Source: Ruminococcus sp. (lineage in GTDB: Bacteria > Bacillota > Clostridia > Oscillospirales > Ruminococcaceae). Taken from it: a stretch of DNA of 64,000 bases. How positions within the stretch are numbered: the first letter of the stretch is position 1; each line of letters opens with the position of its first letter. The notes below the pieces were generated by a model that was not told the DNA's origin, did not search any database, and saw only the letters and a program-made list of their open reading frames with translations. The stretch is from positions 1 through 64,000 of the forward strand of contig SVNV01000011.1 in assembly GCA_015066705.1 (NCBI GenBank). The letters are read 5' to 3'. Positions 9,580-19,063 of the stretch are shown one piece after another. Position numbers and translations under genes: made by a program.

Positions 9580-11601
9580 ATGAAACAAAAAAGACATATC
9601 TCAAGGTCTTGTGTTTTTCGGCTTATAGGCATCGGGGTTTCAACTCTTGTACTTATGGGTGCTTTATTCGGAGGGTATCTTTATTACAAGAGATTTCTTT
9701 CACCGGGCTGGCACGAAAAAGACGGAAAGATTTATTATATCAGTGAAAACGACTACAAAAATGCAGTTGGTCTTTACAGCATTGACGGTATAACCTATCT
9801 CTTTGATGATAAAGGTAGTATGCTTACCGGTTGGCAGAAATACAAGGGCGACACCTATTATTTTGCTGACGACGGAGTTATGCAGAAAGGCATTGTAAAC
9901 ATTGACGGGACAGACTACAATCTGGCTTCTGACACAGGTAAATTCTACACCGGCACCATTGAAATCAACGGAAGCAAAATTCATTTCAATAAGTACGGTT
10001 TCACAGACAGTGGTTTTATCACTGTTGACGGTGTAACGAAATTCTACAACTCTGCCGGAGAGCTTGTTACAGGCTGGGCAAAAATCGGGGATATCCAGTA
10101 TTATTTCAATGAAGACGGCTCATATCTCACAGGCTGGCAGGAAATTGACGGTAAGAAATACCTCTTTAACGATGAAGGCGTAATGCAGAGAGGCTGGTAT
10201 CCTAACGAGGAAAAGAAGGAATATTACCTCGGTAGTGACGGAGCTTGCGTAACAGGCTGGCAGTGGATTGTTGACGCTTACTATTATTTCAATCCTGAAG
10301 ATTACAAGATAATGAAAGGCTGGCAGGAAATCGACGGCGAAACCTATTATCTTAAAAAGAAAACAGGTAAAATGCTTTTTGGTTGGCAGAGGATTGACGG
10401 ACTTGAATACTGTTTTGACGGTGAAGGAAAAATGCTTCGTGGCTGGCAGGAATTCAACGGAAACAGATATTATTTCAAAAAGCTTGACGGTCACGCTCTC
10501 AAGGGCTGGCAGAACATCGGCAAAAAGAGATACTATTTTAATGAAAACTATGAGATGCAGACTGGCTGGCAGGTTATCGACGGAAAAACCTATTACCTCG
10601 GCTTGAGCGGTGCTATGGAAAAAGGTTTTGTCGAGGTTATGAACGGTTACTGTTATTTTGACGAAGACGGGGTTGCTCAGACAGGCTGGCAGGAAATTGA
10701 CGATGAAAAGTATTACTTTGACGAGGATTTCTTCAGGGCTGAGGGCTTCACCGACATTGACGGAAAAACCTATTATTTCGACGAAGATGGCAAGCAGTTG
10801 AAGAACGGTTTCTTTGAAATTGAAGGAGAAACCTATTACTTTGACAAAAACGGCGTAAACAAAACAGGCTGGCAGGAAATCGGCGGAAAGACCTATTATT
10901 TCAATCCGAAAACAAGAGCGATGTGCACCCTTCTTACGGAGATTGGCGGACACTATTACCTCTTTAAGCTTGACGGCTCTCAGATTACAGGCTGGCAGAA
11001 ATACCGTAATGTAAACTATTATCTCGGCGGCAAAAACGGTATGGCTTTTGATAACGGTTGGAACACCATTAACGGTAAAAAATGCTACTTCTACAAGACA
11101 GGTGCCGAGGCTATCGGTCTTAACAAGATTGACGGTGCATATTACTACTTTGAAAGCAAAAAGGGATACGTTACAAACAAGTGGGTAAAGCTTTCTGACG
11201 GACTTTATTACTTTGGTGCTGACGGAAAGGCTATTGTAAACACCAAGAAGGAAATCGACGGTGTTACCTTCTACTTTGACTCAAAGGCACGTGCCCGTGA
11301 AGGCTGGCTTGACCACGACCTTGGAAAGAGATATTTTGTAAACGGTATTCTCGTAACAGGAAAATACAAAATCGACAAGGTTAACTATCTCTTTACAACA
11401 AAAGGCTTTATGGCAAAGAATGAGTTTGTTACAAAGGACGGAAAGACCTATTTTGCAGGTAATGACGGTAAGGTTGTAACAGGCTGGCAGAAAATCGGCG
11501 GTGTTTATTATAACTTTGATAAAAACGGAGTTATGAAAAAAGACACAACTGTTGACGGTTTCACAATCGGAAGTGACGGAAAATCCAACAAGCCGGTTTG
11601 A
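9580..11601 (+). CDS. Membrane-anchored protein with cell-wall/glucan-binding repeats
   Basis: The 673-residue protein has a short basic N-terminus, one membrane helix (about residues 14-37) with no signal-peptidase site, and then roughly thirty 20-residue repeats of the type TGWQEIDGKTYYFDEDG up to the C-terminus. These are CW_binding_1 / glucan-binding type repeats, which in other proteins bind choline-decorated teichoic acid or glucans. No catalytic domain is visible, so it may act as a surface adhesin or scaffold; that is inference. The predicted topology puts all repeats outside the cell. It has its own promoter and a strong terminator, hence a single-gene unit. The repeated DNA gives a long antisense ORF that I disregard. 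Confidence 0.9.
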   Translation: MKQKRHISRSCVFRLIGIGVSTLVLMGALFGGYLYYKRFLSPGWHEKDGKIYYISENDYKNAVGLYSIDGITYLFDDKGSMLTGWQKYKGDTYYFADDGVMQKGIVNIDGTDYNLASDTGKFYTGTIEINGSKIHFNKYGFTDSGFITVDGVTKFYNSAGELVTGWAKIGDIQYYFNEDGSYLTGWQEIDGKKYLFNDEGVMQRGWYPNEEKKEYYLGSDGACVTGWQWIVDAYYYFNPEDYKIMKGWQEIDGETYYLKKKTGKMLFGWQRIDGLEYCFDGEGKMLRGWQEFNGNRYYFKKLDGHALKGWQNIGKKRYYFNENYEMQTGWQVIDGKTYYLGLSGAMEKGFVEVMNGYCYFDEDGVAQTGWQEIDDEKYYFDEDFFRAEGFTDIDGKTYYFDEDGKQLKNGFFEIEGETYYFDKNGVNKTGWQEIGGKTYYFNPKTRAMCTLLTEIGGHYYLFKLDGSQITGWQKYRNVNYYLGGKNGMAFDNGWNTINGKKCYFYKTGAEAIGLNKIDGAYYYFESKKGYVTNKWVKLSDGLYYFGADGKAIVNTKKEIDGVTFYFDSKARAREGWLDHDLGKRYFVNGILVTGKYKIDKVNYLFTTKGFMAKNEFVTKDGKTYFAGNDGKVVTGWQKIGGVYYNFDKNGVMKKDTTVDGFTIGSDGKSNKPV

Positions 11602-11616
11602 TTTTATACAAAACTT

Positions 11617-11646
11617 AAAACTTCTTTATTACGATAAAGAAGTTTT
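11617..11646 (+). terminator. Intrinsic terminator
   Basis: AAAACTTCTTTAT and its complement form a 13-bp stem with TACG loop, followed by ATTTTTA, 15 bp after the stop codon of the wall-repeat gene. Confidence 0.9.
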
Positions 11647-11760
11647 ATTTTTAGGAAAATGTAAATCATACTATTGTTATAGTTTTCTATTGAAATGTTA
11701 TAGATTTAAGATGAAAAATAGTATAAAATAGAAGAAATTATATCGAAGTGAGGTTTTTTT

Positions 11761-14529
11761 ATGAGCAGAATTCTTGACTGGAACAAGTATATCGAAACAG
11801 CTGTCAACACTATTGCTGAGGGTGTTGTTATGCTCAGAAACGATAACTGTGCTTTGCCTCTTGACACAGCAAAGGAAATTGCAGTTTTCGGAAGAACACA
11901 GTTTCACTATTACAAGAGTGGTACAGGCTCAGGAGGAATGGTTAATGTTGCCAAGGTTGTAGGCATTCCCGAGGGACTTGTTGACGAGGGTGTAAAGATT
12001 AACAACGAGCTTCTGGAAGTTTACACAAAATGGGAAGAGGAAAACCCTATTGAAAAAGGCACAGGCTGGGGCAAAGAGCCTTGGTCACAAAAGGAAATGC
12101 CACTTGACGACGAGCTTGTAAAGAGAATTTCAGACAGCTGTGAAACCGCTGTTATCCTCATCGGAAGAACAGCAGGCGAAGAACAGGACAACACCTATAC
12201 TGACGGTGCTTATCTTCTTTCACAGGGCGAAAAGGACATAGTTCTCAAGGTAAGAGAGGCTTTCAAGAAGGTTGTTGTTGTACTTAACGTCGGAAACATC
12301 ATTGATATGGAATACTTTGAGGAGGTTCGTCCTGACGCTATCCTCTATGCTTGGCAAGGCGGTATGCTTGGCGGTACAGGTACTGCTAAGGTGCTTGTAG
12401 GAAAGGTTAATCCCTGCGGTAAGCTTCCTGACACTATTGCAAAGAAAATCAGCGACTTCCCTTCTGACTCTTGTTTTGGAGACAGAAACAGAAACTTCTA
12501 CGAGGAAGACATTTACGTAGGTTACAGATATTTTGAAACCTTTGCAAAGGACAAGGTAAGATATCCCTTTGGTTTTGGTCTCAGCTACACAGATTTTGCT
12601 TTTGAAACTGTCAATACAGAATACGACGGCGATGTTGTTTCTATCGACGTTAAAGTTACAAACACAGGTAAATACAGCGGTAAGGAAGTTGTTCAGGTTT
12701 ATCTTGAAGCTCCTCAGGGACAGCTTGGAAAGGCTGCAAGAGTTCTTTGCGGATTTGAAAAGACAAAGTCTCTTGAATGTGGCGAAAGTCAGGTTCTGAG
12801 TGTTAAAATCAGACTTTCAGAATTTGCTTCATACGACGATTCAGGGGTTACAGGAAACAAGTCCTGCTATGTACTTGAAGCAGGAAAATACAGCTTCTAC
12901 GTTGGCAAGGATTCAAGAAATCACCAGCTTGCATTTTTCATTGACCTTGCTGAAACTGTTGTTACCGAAAAGTGCAATCAGGCACTTGCACCTGTACTTC
13001 CATTTGAAAGAATCAAGGCTGTTTCAGGCGATGAGGGATATGCAGTTTCAAAGGAAAATGTTCCTTTCCTTGAAATAGATGAGGCTCAGAGAAGAATTGA
13101 CAACCTCCCTGCTGAAATTCCTGTTACAGGCGACAAGGGAATAAAATTCTGCGATGTTAAAAACGGCAAGGCTACACTTGATGAGTTTGTAGCACAGCTT
13201 TCTGACAAGGAGCTCGCTTCAATTATCAGAGGCGAGGGTATGGGAAGCCCGAGAGTTACAGCAGGTACAGCTTCCGCATTCGGCGGAATCACTGATGACC
13301 TTGAAAGCTTTGGTATTCCTGCGGCTTGTTGTTCAGACGGACCTTCAGGAATGCGTCTTGACTGCGGCACAAAGGTTTTCAGCATTCCGAACGGAACTAT
13401 GATTGCTTCTACCTTCAACAAAGAGCTTATTACTGAGCTTTTCACATTTATGGGACTTGAAATGAGAGCCAACAAGGTTGACTGTCTCTTAGGACCTGGC
13501 ATGAACATTCACCGTCACCCGCTTAACGGCAGAAACTTTGAGTATTTCAGTGAGGACCCATTCCTTACAGGTATGATTGCTTCATCTGAACTTATGGGAC
13601 TTCACAGCGTAGGAGTTGAAGGAACAATCAAGCATTTCTGCGGAAACAATCAGGAAACAAACAGACATTTCCTTGACAGCGTTGTTTCAGAAAGAGCTTT
13701 GAGAGAAATTTACCTCAAGGGCTTTGAAATTGCTGTAAAGAAGGGTGATGCAAAGTCAATTATGAGTACATACTGCTCACTCAACGGCGTATGGACTGCA
13801 GGAAACTTTGACCAGAACACTATGATTTTAAGAAACGAGTGGGGTTATGACGGTTTCGTTATGACAGACTGGTGGGCAAACATAAATGTTCGTGGTGGAA
13901 AACCTAATCACGAGGATTTTGCTGCTATGGCAAGAGCTCAGAACGACGTTTATATGTGCTGTGCTGATTGTAGCAATAACAACGACAACACAATGGAAAG
14001 CCTTGAATACGGCACTCTCACAAGAGCAGAGCTTCAGCGTAACGCAAAGAACATTCTCAGATTCTTACTCAACACTCACGCTCTCAAGCGTTATATGGGC
14101 GAAGAAGAAAAGATTGAGATAATTAACAGACCTGCTGAGGAAGCTATTAATGAAGCTCCTGTCACTTTCTACGAAATGGACGAAGAGCTGACTGTTGATT
14201 TGAGCGACATTCCGACAGACGGCGGAACAGATTACAGCTTTGGTCTGACAGCAAACATTCTTGGCGGATACGACATTGTTCTTACTGCAAGCAGTGATGC
14301 AGGCGAGCTTGCCCAGATTCCTGTAACACTCTTTATGATGGGAACAAATGCAGGTACTTTCACATGGAATGGAACTAACGGAAAGCCTGTTTCATTTGAA
14401 GCGTTCTCCCCTGTTTTCTCACGTTACACAACAGTTAGACTTCACTTTGCACAGAGTGGTCTTAAGATGGAAAGCATTACATTCAAGCTCAAAGAAAGAT
14501 ATGGTGTTGGAATTTCCGAAATTGAATAG
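11761..14529 (+). CDS. Glycoside hydrolase family 3 beta-glucosidase, permuted domain order
   Basis: The 922-residue protein is a GH3 enzyme, likely a beta-glucosidase that releases glucose from cello-oligosaccharides. The order is reversed relative to the usual family layout. The (alpha/beta)6 C-type domain comes first (AEGVVMLRNDNCALPL near residue 20, YPFGFGLSYT near 270), then a fibronectin-III-like domain, then the TIM-barrel domain (GPGMNIHRHPLNGRNFEYFSEDP near 580-600, IKHFCGNNQ). The nucleophile is Asp703 in GFVMTDWW. No signal peptide is seen, so it should be cytoplasmic. A similar inverted order is known for Ruminococcus albus and Butyrivibrio enzymes. The ATG follows GAAGTGAGG. Confidence 0.95.
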   Translation: MSRILDWNKYIETAVNTIAEGVVMLRNDNCALPLDTAKEIAVFGRTQFHYYKSGTGSGGMVNVAKVVGIPEGLVDEGVKINNELLEVYTKWEEENPIEKGTGWGKEPWSQKEMPLDDELVKRISDSCETAVILIGRTAGEEQDNTYTDGAYLLSQGEKDIVLKVREAFKKVVVVLNVGNIIDMEYFEEVRPDAILYAWQGGMLGGTGTAKVLVGKVNPCGKLPDTIAKKISDFPSDSCFGDRNRNFYEEDIYVGYRYFETFAKDKVRYPFGFGLSYTDFAFETVNTEYDGDVVSIDVKVTNTGKYSGKEVVQVYLEAPQGQLGKAARVLCGFEKTKSLECGESQVLSVKIRLSEFASYDDSGVTGNKSCYVLEAGKYSFYVGKDSRNHQLAFFIDLAETVVTEKCNQALAPVLPFERIKAVSGDEGYAVSKENVPFLEIDEAQRRIDNLPAEIPVTGDKGIKFCDVKNGKATLDEFVAQLSDKELASIIRGEGMGSPRVTAGTASAFGGITDDLESFGIPAACCSDGPSGMRLDCGTKVFSIPNGTMIASTFNKELITELFTFMGLEMRANKVDCLLGPGMNIHRHPLNGRNFEYFSEDPFLTGMIASSELMGLHSVGVEGTIKHFCGNNQETNRHFLDSVVSERALREIYLKGFEIAVKKGDAKSIMSTYCSLNGVWTAGNFDQNTMILRNEWGYDGFVMTDWWANINVRGGKPNHEDFAAMARAQNDVYMCCADCSNNNDNTMESLEYGTLTRAELQRNAKNILRFLLNTHALKRYMGEEEKIEIINRPAEEAINEAPVTFYEMDEELTVDLSDIPTDGGTDYSFGLTANILGGYDIVLTASSDAGELAQIPVTLFMMGTNAGTFTWNGTNGKPVSFEAFSPVFSRYTTVRLHFAQSGLKMESITFKLKERYGVGISEIE

Positions 14530-14538
14530 TACAAAAAA

Positions 14539-14575
14539 CGGGTATCGGATTTTAAAGTCCGATACCCGTGAATTT
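14539..14575. terminator. Shared terminator between convergent GH3 and LUD genes
   Basis: CGGGTATCGGA and its complement form an 11-bp stem (14539-14568) with T runs on both sides, so it can serve both directions. Confidence 0.9.
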
Positions 14576-14577
14576 TT

Positions 14578-15246
14578 TTAATATCCGAGGTTTTCTGCAA
14601 CAAGGATTACTTTGATTCTTCCCTTATGGCGCTGATATGCGCTGACAACGTAATTACAGCAGATTCTTCCATCACCATGACAGCCTGACGGCATATCCCC
14701 GCCCTTATCAAGGGAAAGACAGTGTCCTGTTTCACTACAATATGAAGGGCAGCCAAGTCTTACACAGTTTGGTGGTGCAGCAGTTGTTTTTACTCTCACC
14801 GTTGCTTCATCAATATTTCTAACGATTTTATTCATTCCACAAACCATAATTACTGATTTAGGTCCGTAGCAGATTGCAGAAACTCTGTTTGAGTTTCCGT
14901 CAACATTATAAAGCTCGCCTCTTTCGGTTACGGCATTTGATGAGCAAAGATAAGTATCACAGGAATAAACCTTTCTGTAAATTTCTTCAACTTCTTCCTG
15001 TGAGTTTGCAAGAGAGCGGTCGAGGTAGTTATATTTCCCGCTTTTCATAAGAGCCATAACTCCGCTTTCCTGTAAGCTGACAGAACCTCCGCTTGAAATG
15101 GTTTCTCCCTCTGTGAGAAGTCCCTCAACGATTTTCACAGCCTCCTCAGAGGTTTTACAAACATAGGCGTCCATATTATTCTTACGCAGGTTTTCCGCTG
15201 TTGTTTCAAGGCGTTTCATAACAATTTTTTCAAGGCTTTCGTTCAT
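14578..15246 (-). CDS. LUD domain protein (LutC/YkgG-like)
   Basis: The 222-residue protein belongs to the LUD (DUF162) family related to LutC of lactate utilisation. Typical features are the N-terminal helix LRKNNMDAYVCKTSEEA, the glycine motif ISSGGSVSLQESG and GPKSVIMVCGMNKIV. It lacks the LutA and LutB partners here; the neighbour is recG, 10 bp upstream and presumably cotranscribed. The C-terminal half has several Cys residues (NCVRLGCPSYC, GRICCN) that could bind metal. Stand-alone LUD proteins of this kind are common in Clostridia and their substrate is unknown. Confidence 0.85.
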   Translation of the reverse strand: MNESLEKIVMKRLETTAENLRKNNMDAYVCKTSEEAVKIVEGLLTEGETISSGGSVSLQESGVMALMKSGKYNYLDRSLANSQEEVEEIYRKVYSCDTYLCSSNAVTERGELYNVDGNSNRVSAICYGPKSVIMVCGMNKIVRNIDEATVRVKTTAAPPNCVRLGCPSYCSETGHCLSLDKGGDMPSGCHGDGRICCNYVVSAYQRHKGRIKVILVAENLGY

Positions 15247-15256
15247 AGATATCCTC

Positions 15257-17287
15257 CTAATTCAAGTCGATTTTTTTATCAAACAGCTCGTCTACAAGCT
15301 TTCTGAGCTGGCTGTTTTCGTTTTTTGAAAGTTTGTTGTCATCAGAAAGAATTTCCTTAGCACAGCTCTGTGCAATATTAAGTGCCTTTGTATTTTCAGC
15401 CATATCGGCAATTTTAAGGCTCGGAAGTCCGTGCTGACGCTGTCCGAAAAAGTCACCGGGGCCACGAAGCTTCAAATCCTCCTCAGAAATTCTGAAGCCG
15501 TCGTTTGTCTTTGAAAGAATTTTCAGGCGGTTTTTTGAGTCCTCGGTAACATTATCGGTAACAAGGATACAATGTGACTGGTATTCCCCACGTCCTACTC
15601 GTCCTCTTAACTGGTGAAGCTGTGAAAGCCCGAAGCGTTCAGCGTTTTCGATAATCATAACCGTTGCATTAGCCACGTCAACGCCAACTTCGACAACTGT
15701 TGTACACACAAGCAGGTCAATTTTATGCTCTTTAAAATCAAGCATAATCTTATCCTTTTTATCGGAAGGCATTTTCCCGTGAAGAAGTCCAACTCTATAA
15801 TTTTTAAACTGCTTAGTTGAAATTTCCTTAGCGTATTTCTCGACGGATTTCAAATCAAGCTCGCCTTCTTCAATCATCGGGCACACAACATAAGCCTGTC
15901 TGCCCTCGTCAAGCTGTTCTTTTGTAAAGGAATATGCTCTCTCACGGAGTTTTCCGGTAACGGCGTAGGTCATTATCGGTTTTCTGCCCTTAGGAAGCTC
16001 ATCAATCACCGAAATATCAAGGTCGCCGTAAATCATCAGTGCAAGCGTTCTCGGGATAGGTGTAGCCGACATAACAAGGCGGTGTGGGTTATTCCCTTTA
16101 TTTGAAAGAAGTGCTCTCTGTTCAACGCCGAAGCGGTGCTGTTCGTCGGTAATTACAAGTCCCAGATTCTCAAACTCGGTTGTGGACTGAATAAGTGCGT
16201 GAGTTCCCACAGCGACGTGATACTTCCCTTCAACAAGCCTACGTTTAATCTCGTTTTTATTTTTAATAGTTGTTGAGCCTGTCAGCAGGCACACATTAAG
16301 TCCCAACGGTTCAAGGAAGTTTTTTAAGGTTTCATAATGCTGTGCAGCAAGAATTTCCGTCGGTGCCATAAGTGCGGTCTGATATCCGTTTTTATATGCA
16401 AAATAGCTGCAAGCCGCCGCAACAACAGTTTTTCCTGAGCCTACGTCACCCTGAACAAGTCTGTTCATAGAAGTATTTTTGTGCATATCCCCTACACATT
16501 CATCTATTGAACGTTTCTGTGCGTTTGTCAGTTCAAATGGCAGGCTTTTATAAAACTCATCAACAGGTAAATTTTTCATTACACAGCCTGTTTCGGTATG
16601 AGAATGATTCTTAATAAGGCTCATTCCAAGCTGTAAAACCAGAAGCTCATCAAAAACAAGTCGGTTTTTAGCAAGAGTAAGAGCTTCTGTATCCTTTGGG
16701 AAATGGATATTTGAAAGAGAGTAAACAAGTGACGAAAGATTATTTTTCAGCAGATATTTTTTAGGTATAGGTTCAAAAATCTCATTATCAAGTGCTTTCA
16801 GAGCTTTCTTGACAGTAACCCTCAGCATCTGTTGAGTAAGACCTTCTGTAAGAGGATAAACCGGCTGGATTTTACATTCCTCATCAGCCTTAAGCACATA
16901 AGGTGAGGTTATTTCACGGTGAAGAAGGTTTCCCGTAATTTTACCGTAAAGAATATATTCCTTATCTGTTTCAAGGGAGTTATAAAGGTATTCACTGTTA
17001 TAGATTGTAATGAGAATAGTACCGCTTTCGTCGCTTGCGGTAACACGGTAGATGGTCATTCCCTTACGGATAAATGCAGGACGCATTTTTTTATCAATTC
17101 TCACACAGACAACGCTGTTTTCATCAGGTTTTGTTTCCATAACAGGAACAGGTGATGTATAATCAAGGTAACCTCTCGGAAAATGATACAAAAGGTCTTT
17201 TACTGTAAAAATCCCAAGTTTATTATACATTTCAGCACGCTTTGTACCAATTCCGCTTATGACGTTGATTTTATCCTCAAGCTTCAC
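15257..17287 (-). CDS. recG: ATP-dependent DNA helicase RecG
   Basis: RecG remodels stalled replication forks and Holliday junctions. The protein is about 676 residues, the normal size. Visible parts: helix-hairpin-helix start (INVISGIGTKRAEMYNKLGI), OB-fold wedge domain, Walker A QGDVGSGKTVVAA, DEQHRFG box, the SATPIPRTLAL motif, and the C-terminal helicase motif HQLRGRVGRGEYQS. The frame opens at 17335, but GTG at 17287 lies five to eight bases after GGGAGGTG and starts exactly at the conserved domain, so it is preferred. A promoter (TTGCTT-17-TATAAT, 17344-17316 minus) fits this start. Confidence 0.97.
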   Translation of the reverse strand: MKLEDKINVISGIGTKRAEMYNKLGIFTVKDLLYHFPRGYLDYTSPVPVMETKPDENSVVCVRIDKKMRPAFIRKGMTIYRVTASDESGTILITIYNSEYLYNSLETDKEYILYGKITGNLLHREITSPYVLKADEECKIQPVYPLTEGLTQQMLRVTVKKALKALDNEIFEPIPKKYLLKNNLSSLVYSLSNIHFPKDTEALTLAKNRLVFDELLVLQLGMSLIKNHSHTETGCVMKNLPVDEFYKSLPFELTNAQKRSIDECVGDMHKNTSMNRLVQGDVGSGKTVVAAACSYFAYKNGYQTALMAPTEILAAQHYETLKNFLEPLGLNVCLLTGSTTIKNKNEIKRRLVEGKYHVAVGTHALIQSTTEFENLGLVITDEQHRFGVEQRALLSNKGNNPHRLVMSATPIPRTLALMIYGDLDISVIDELPKGRKPIMTYAVTGKLRERAYSFTKEQLDEGRQAYVVCPMIEEGELDLKSVEKYAKEISTKQFKNYRVGLLHGKMPSDKKDKIMLDFKEHKIDLLVCTTVVEVGVDVANATVMIIENAERFGLSQLHQLRGRVGRGEYQSHCILVTDNVTEDSKNRLKILSKTNDGFRISEEDLKLRGPGDFFGQRQHGLPSLKIADMAENTKALNIAQSCAKEILSDDNKLSKNENSQLRKLVDELFDKKIDLN

Positions 17288-17315
17288 TCTTTCACCTCCC
17301 TGATTTAATACTGTA

Positions 17316-17344
17316 ATTATAACACATTTTAACATTCAAAGCAA
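17316..17344 (-). promoter_or_regulatory. recG promoter
   Basis: On the minus strand TTGCTT, 17 bp and TATAAT stand 28 bp before the GTG start of recG. Confidence 0.5.
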
Positions 17345-17377
17345 GAAATATAAGGCAATTTTTGGAGTATTGTTTGG

Positions 17378-17406
17378 TTGACTTTGGTGTCTGAAAGTAG
17401 TATAAT
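17378..17406 (+). promoter_or_regulatory. Promoter of the PP2C gene
   Basis: TTGACT (17378-17383), 17 bp, TATAAT (17401-17406). It is divergent from the recG promoter and drives the PP2C-amidohydrolase-antiporter-ppk1 run. Confidence 0.75.
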
Positions 17407-17445
17407 AAAGGTTGATTGAATTTTTTTGGAGAAAAATGAGTTATT

Positions 17446-18198
17446 ATGCAGTATTACGTTTATGCCCACACCGAAATCGGCAACACAAGAGAAAACAACG
17501 AAGATACTCTTGTTGTAGGTGAAAATTTAATAATTAACGGCAGCGAAAGCACAAGCTGTGACGCACCTTTTATTACTGCGGTATGCGACGGTGTCGGCGG
17601 AGAAAACGGTGGTGAAATCGCTTCATTTTTTGTTGCAAAAAGACTTTCTGAATGTAACAAATCTGAAGTTTCTGAGCTTAAAGATGAAATAATTCAGATT
17701 CATCGTGACCTTGTTGACTATGGAAATGAAAACTACGAGTATTTCGGGCTTCAGACTACTATGTGCTGTCTTAAGGTCTGTGAAAACGGAAAGCTTTATT
17801 GTCTTAACACAGGCGACAGCAGACTCTATCTTTACAAAAACAAAAAAGCAAGACAGATTTCAAAGGACCACAGCTACGTTATGGAGCTTTATGAAAAGGG
17901 CAAAATAAAAAAATCCGAGCTTAAAAATCATCCACAGAAAAACATTATTACTTCTTCGGTGGGAAATCCTTACAAGCTTCCTAAGGTTGATGTATGTGTA
18001 GTTTCGGAATGTTTCTGCGAGGGCTGTGTGGTTGTGCTCTGCTCTGACGGAGTTTCGGACTTTGTCGGGGAAAGAGAAATTGAAGCGGCTATGGAGCTTG
18101 AGGTTTCTTTTGACGAGAAAATACACGCACTTTCACAGCTTGCTCTTGAACGTGGAAGCACAGACAATGTTTCGGTAATAGGCGTAAAGCTCAACTAA
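17446..18198 (+). CDS. PP2C-family Ser/Thr protein phosphatase
   Basis: The 250-residue cytoplasmic enzyme has the metal-binding PP2C motifs: NTRENNEDT, CDGVGGENGGEIAS, NTGDSRLYLYKN, CSDGVSDFV and the closing STDNVSVIGVKL. It dephosphorylates Ser/Thr phosphoproteins in a Mn2+/Mg2+-dependent way. No partner Hanks-type kinase is next to it, so the substrate cannot be inferred. It is first in a tightly spaced plus-strand run (gaps of 25, 18 and 16 bp) with an amidohydrolase, a cation antiporter and polyphosphate kinase. Confidence 0.93.
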   Translation: MQYYVYAHTEIGNTRENNEDTLVVGENLIINGSESTSCDAPFITAVCDGVGGENGGEIASFFVAKRLSECNKSEVSELKDEIIQIHRDLVDYGNENYEYFGLQTTMCCLKVCENGKLYCLNTGDSRLYLYKNKKARQISKDHSYVMELYEKGKIKKSELKNHPQKNIITSSVGNPYKLPKVDVCVVSECFCEGCVVVLCSDGVSDFVGEREIEAAMELEVSFDEKIHALSQLALERGSTDNVSVIGVKLN

Positions 18199-18223
18199 TA
18201 TACTGTAAGAAAGAAGAATTTTT

Positions 18224-19045
18224 GTGATAGATGAAGAAATACTTGACCTTGTGAAAAATTATGAAATATGTGACGCTCACGCACACATATTCCCTGATAA
18301 AATTGCTGAGAAGGCTGTCTCGGCTATCGGAAGCTTTTACGATATTCCTATGGATTATCCTATAGGTACATCTGAGCACCTTCTTAAAAGCGGCAGCAAC
18401 ATTGGAGTCAGTCATTATCTGGTATGCTCCACTGCTACTGTTCCGCAGCAGGTTGTTTCAATAAACAACTTTATTATTGAGGAATGCAAAAAGCACCCTG
18501 AATTTGTAGGTTTCGGGACACTTCACCCTGACTTTGAGGACATTGAGGGAGAAGTTGAGAGATGCATCGAAAACGGATTAAGAGGAATAAAGCTTCACCC
18601 TGATTTTCAGAAGTTTTACATTGATGACGACAAGGCTTTTAAAATCTATGAGGCTATAAGAGGCAGACTTCCGGTGCTTATTCACATGGGCGACAACAGA
18701 TATGATTTTTCCAAACCAAAGCGACTTGAAAACGTCGTCAGGAATATGAGCGACCTTAAGGTTTTTGCGGCACATCTTGGCGGTTACGAAAGCTGGGACG
18801 AAGCTATCACTTGTCTTTATTACGACAACATTCGCTTTGACACCTGCTCTTCTCTGGAATTTATCACTCCCGAGTTTGCGAGAGATATAATTTACGGATT
18901 CGGCGTTAACAAGGTGTTTTTCGGAACTGATTTCCCTATGTGGGACCACGCCGAAGAGCTTCTGAGATTCAAACGACTCAACCTCACTGACAGTGAAAAC
19001 AGACTTATTCTCGGTGAGAATTTCAAAAAGGAATTTAACTTATAA
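18224..19045 (+). CDS. Metal-dependent amidohydrolase (amidohydrolase-2 family)
   Basis: The 273-residue TIM-barrel hydrolase starts with the metal motif CDAHAHIFPDK and continues with GIKLHPDFQKFY, IHMGDN, AAHLGGYESWDEA and FGTDFPMWDH, which supply the remaining His and Asp ligands. Family members are decarboxylases, lactonases or deacylases, and the substrate cannot be told from sequence. The start is GTG at 18224, preceded by a weak AAGAAAGAAG ribosome site; no better in-frame start precedes the metal motif. Confidence 0.88.
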   Translation: MIDEEILDLVKNYEICDAHAHIFPDKIAEKAVSAIGSFYDIPMDYPIGTSEHLLKSGSNIGVSHYLVCSTATVPQQVVSINNFIIEECKKHPEFVGFGTLHPDFEDIEGEVERCIENGLRGIKLHPDFQKFYIDDDKAFKIYEAIRGRLPVLIHMGDNRYDFSKPKRLENVVRNMSDLKVFAAHLGGYESWDEAITCLYYDNIRFDTCSSLEFITPEFARDIIYGFGVNKVFFGTDFPMWDHAEELLRFKRLNLTDSENRLILGENFKKEFNL

Positions 19046-19063
19046 TACTGGAGGACGTTTAAA

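Noticed and set aside
10120..10953. 277-codon minus-strand ORF inside the wall-repeat gene
   Set aside because: Shadow of repetitive coding DNA; the plus-strand frame has the repeats, promoter and terminator.
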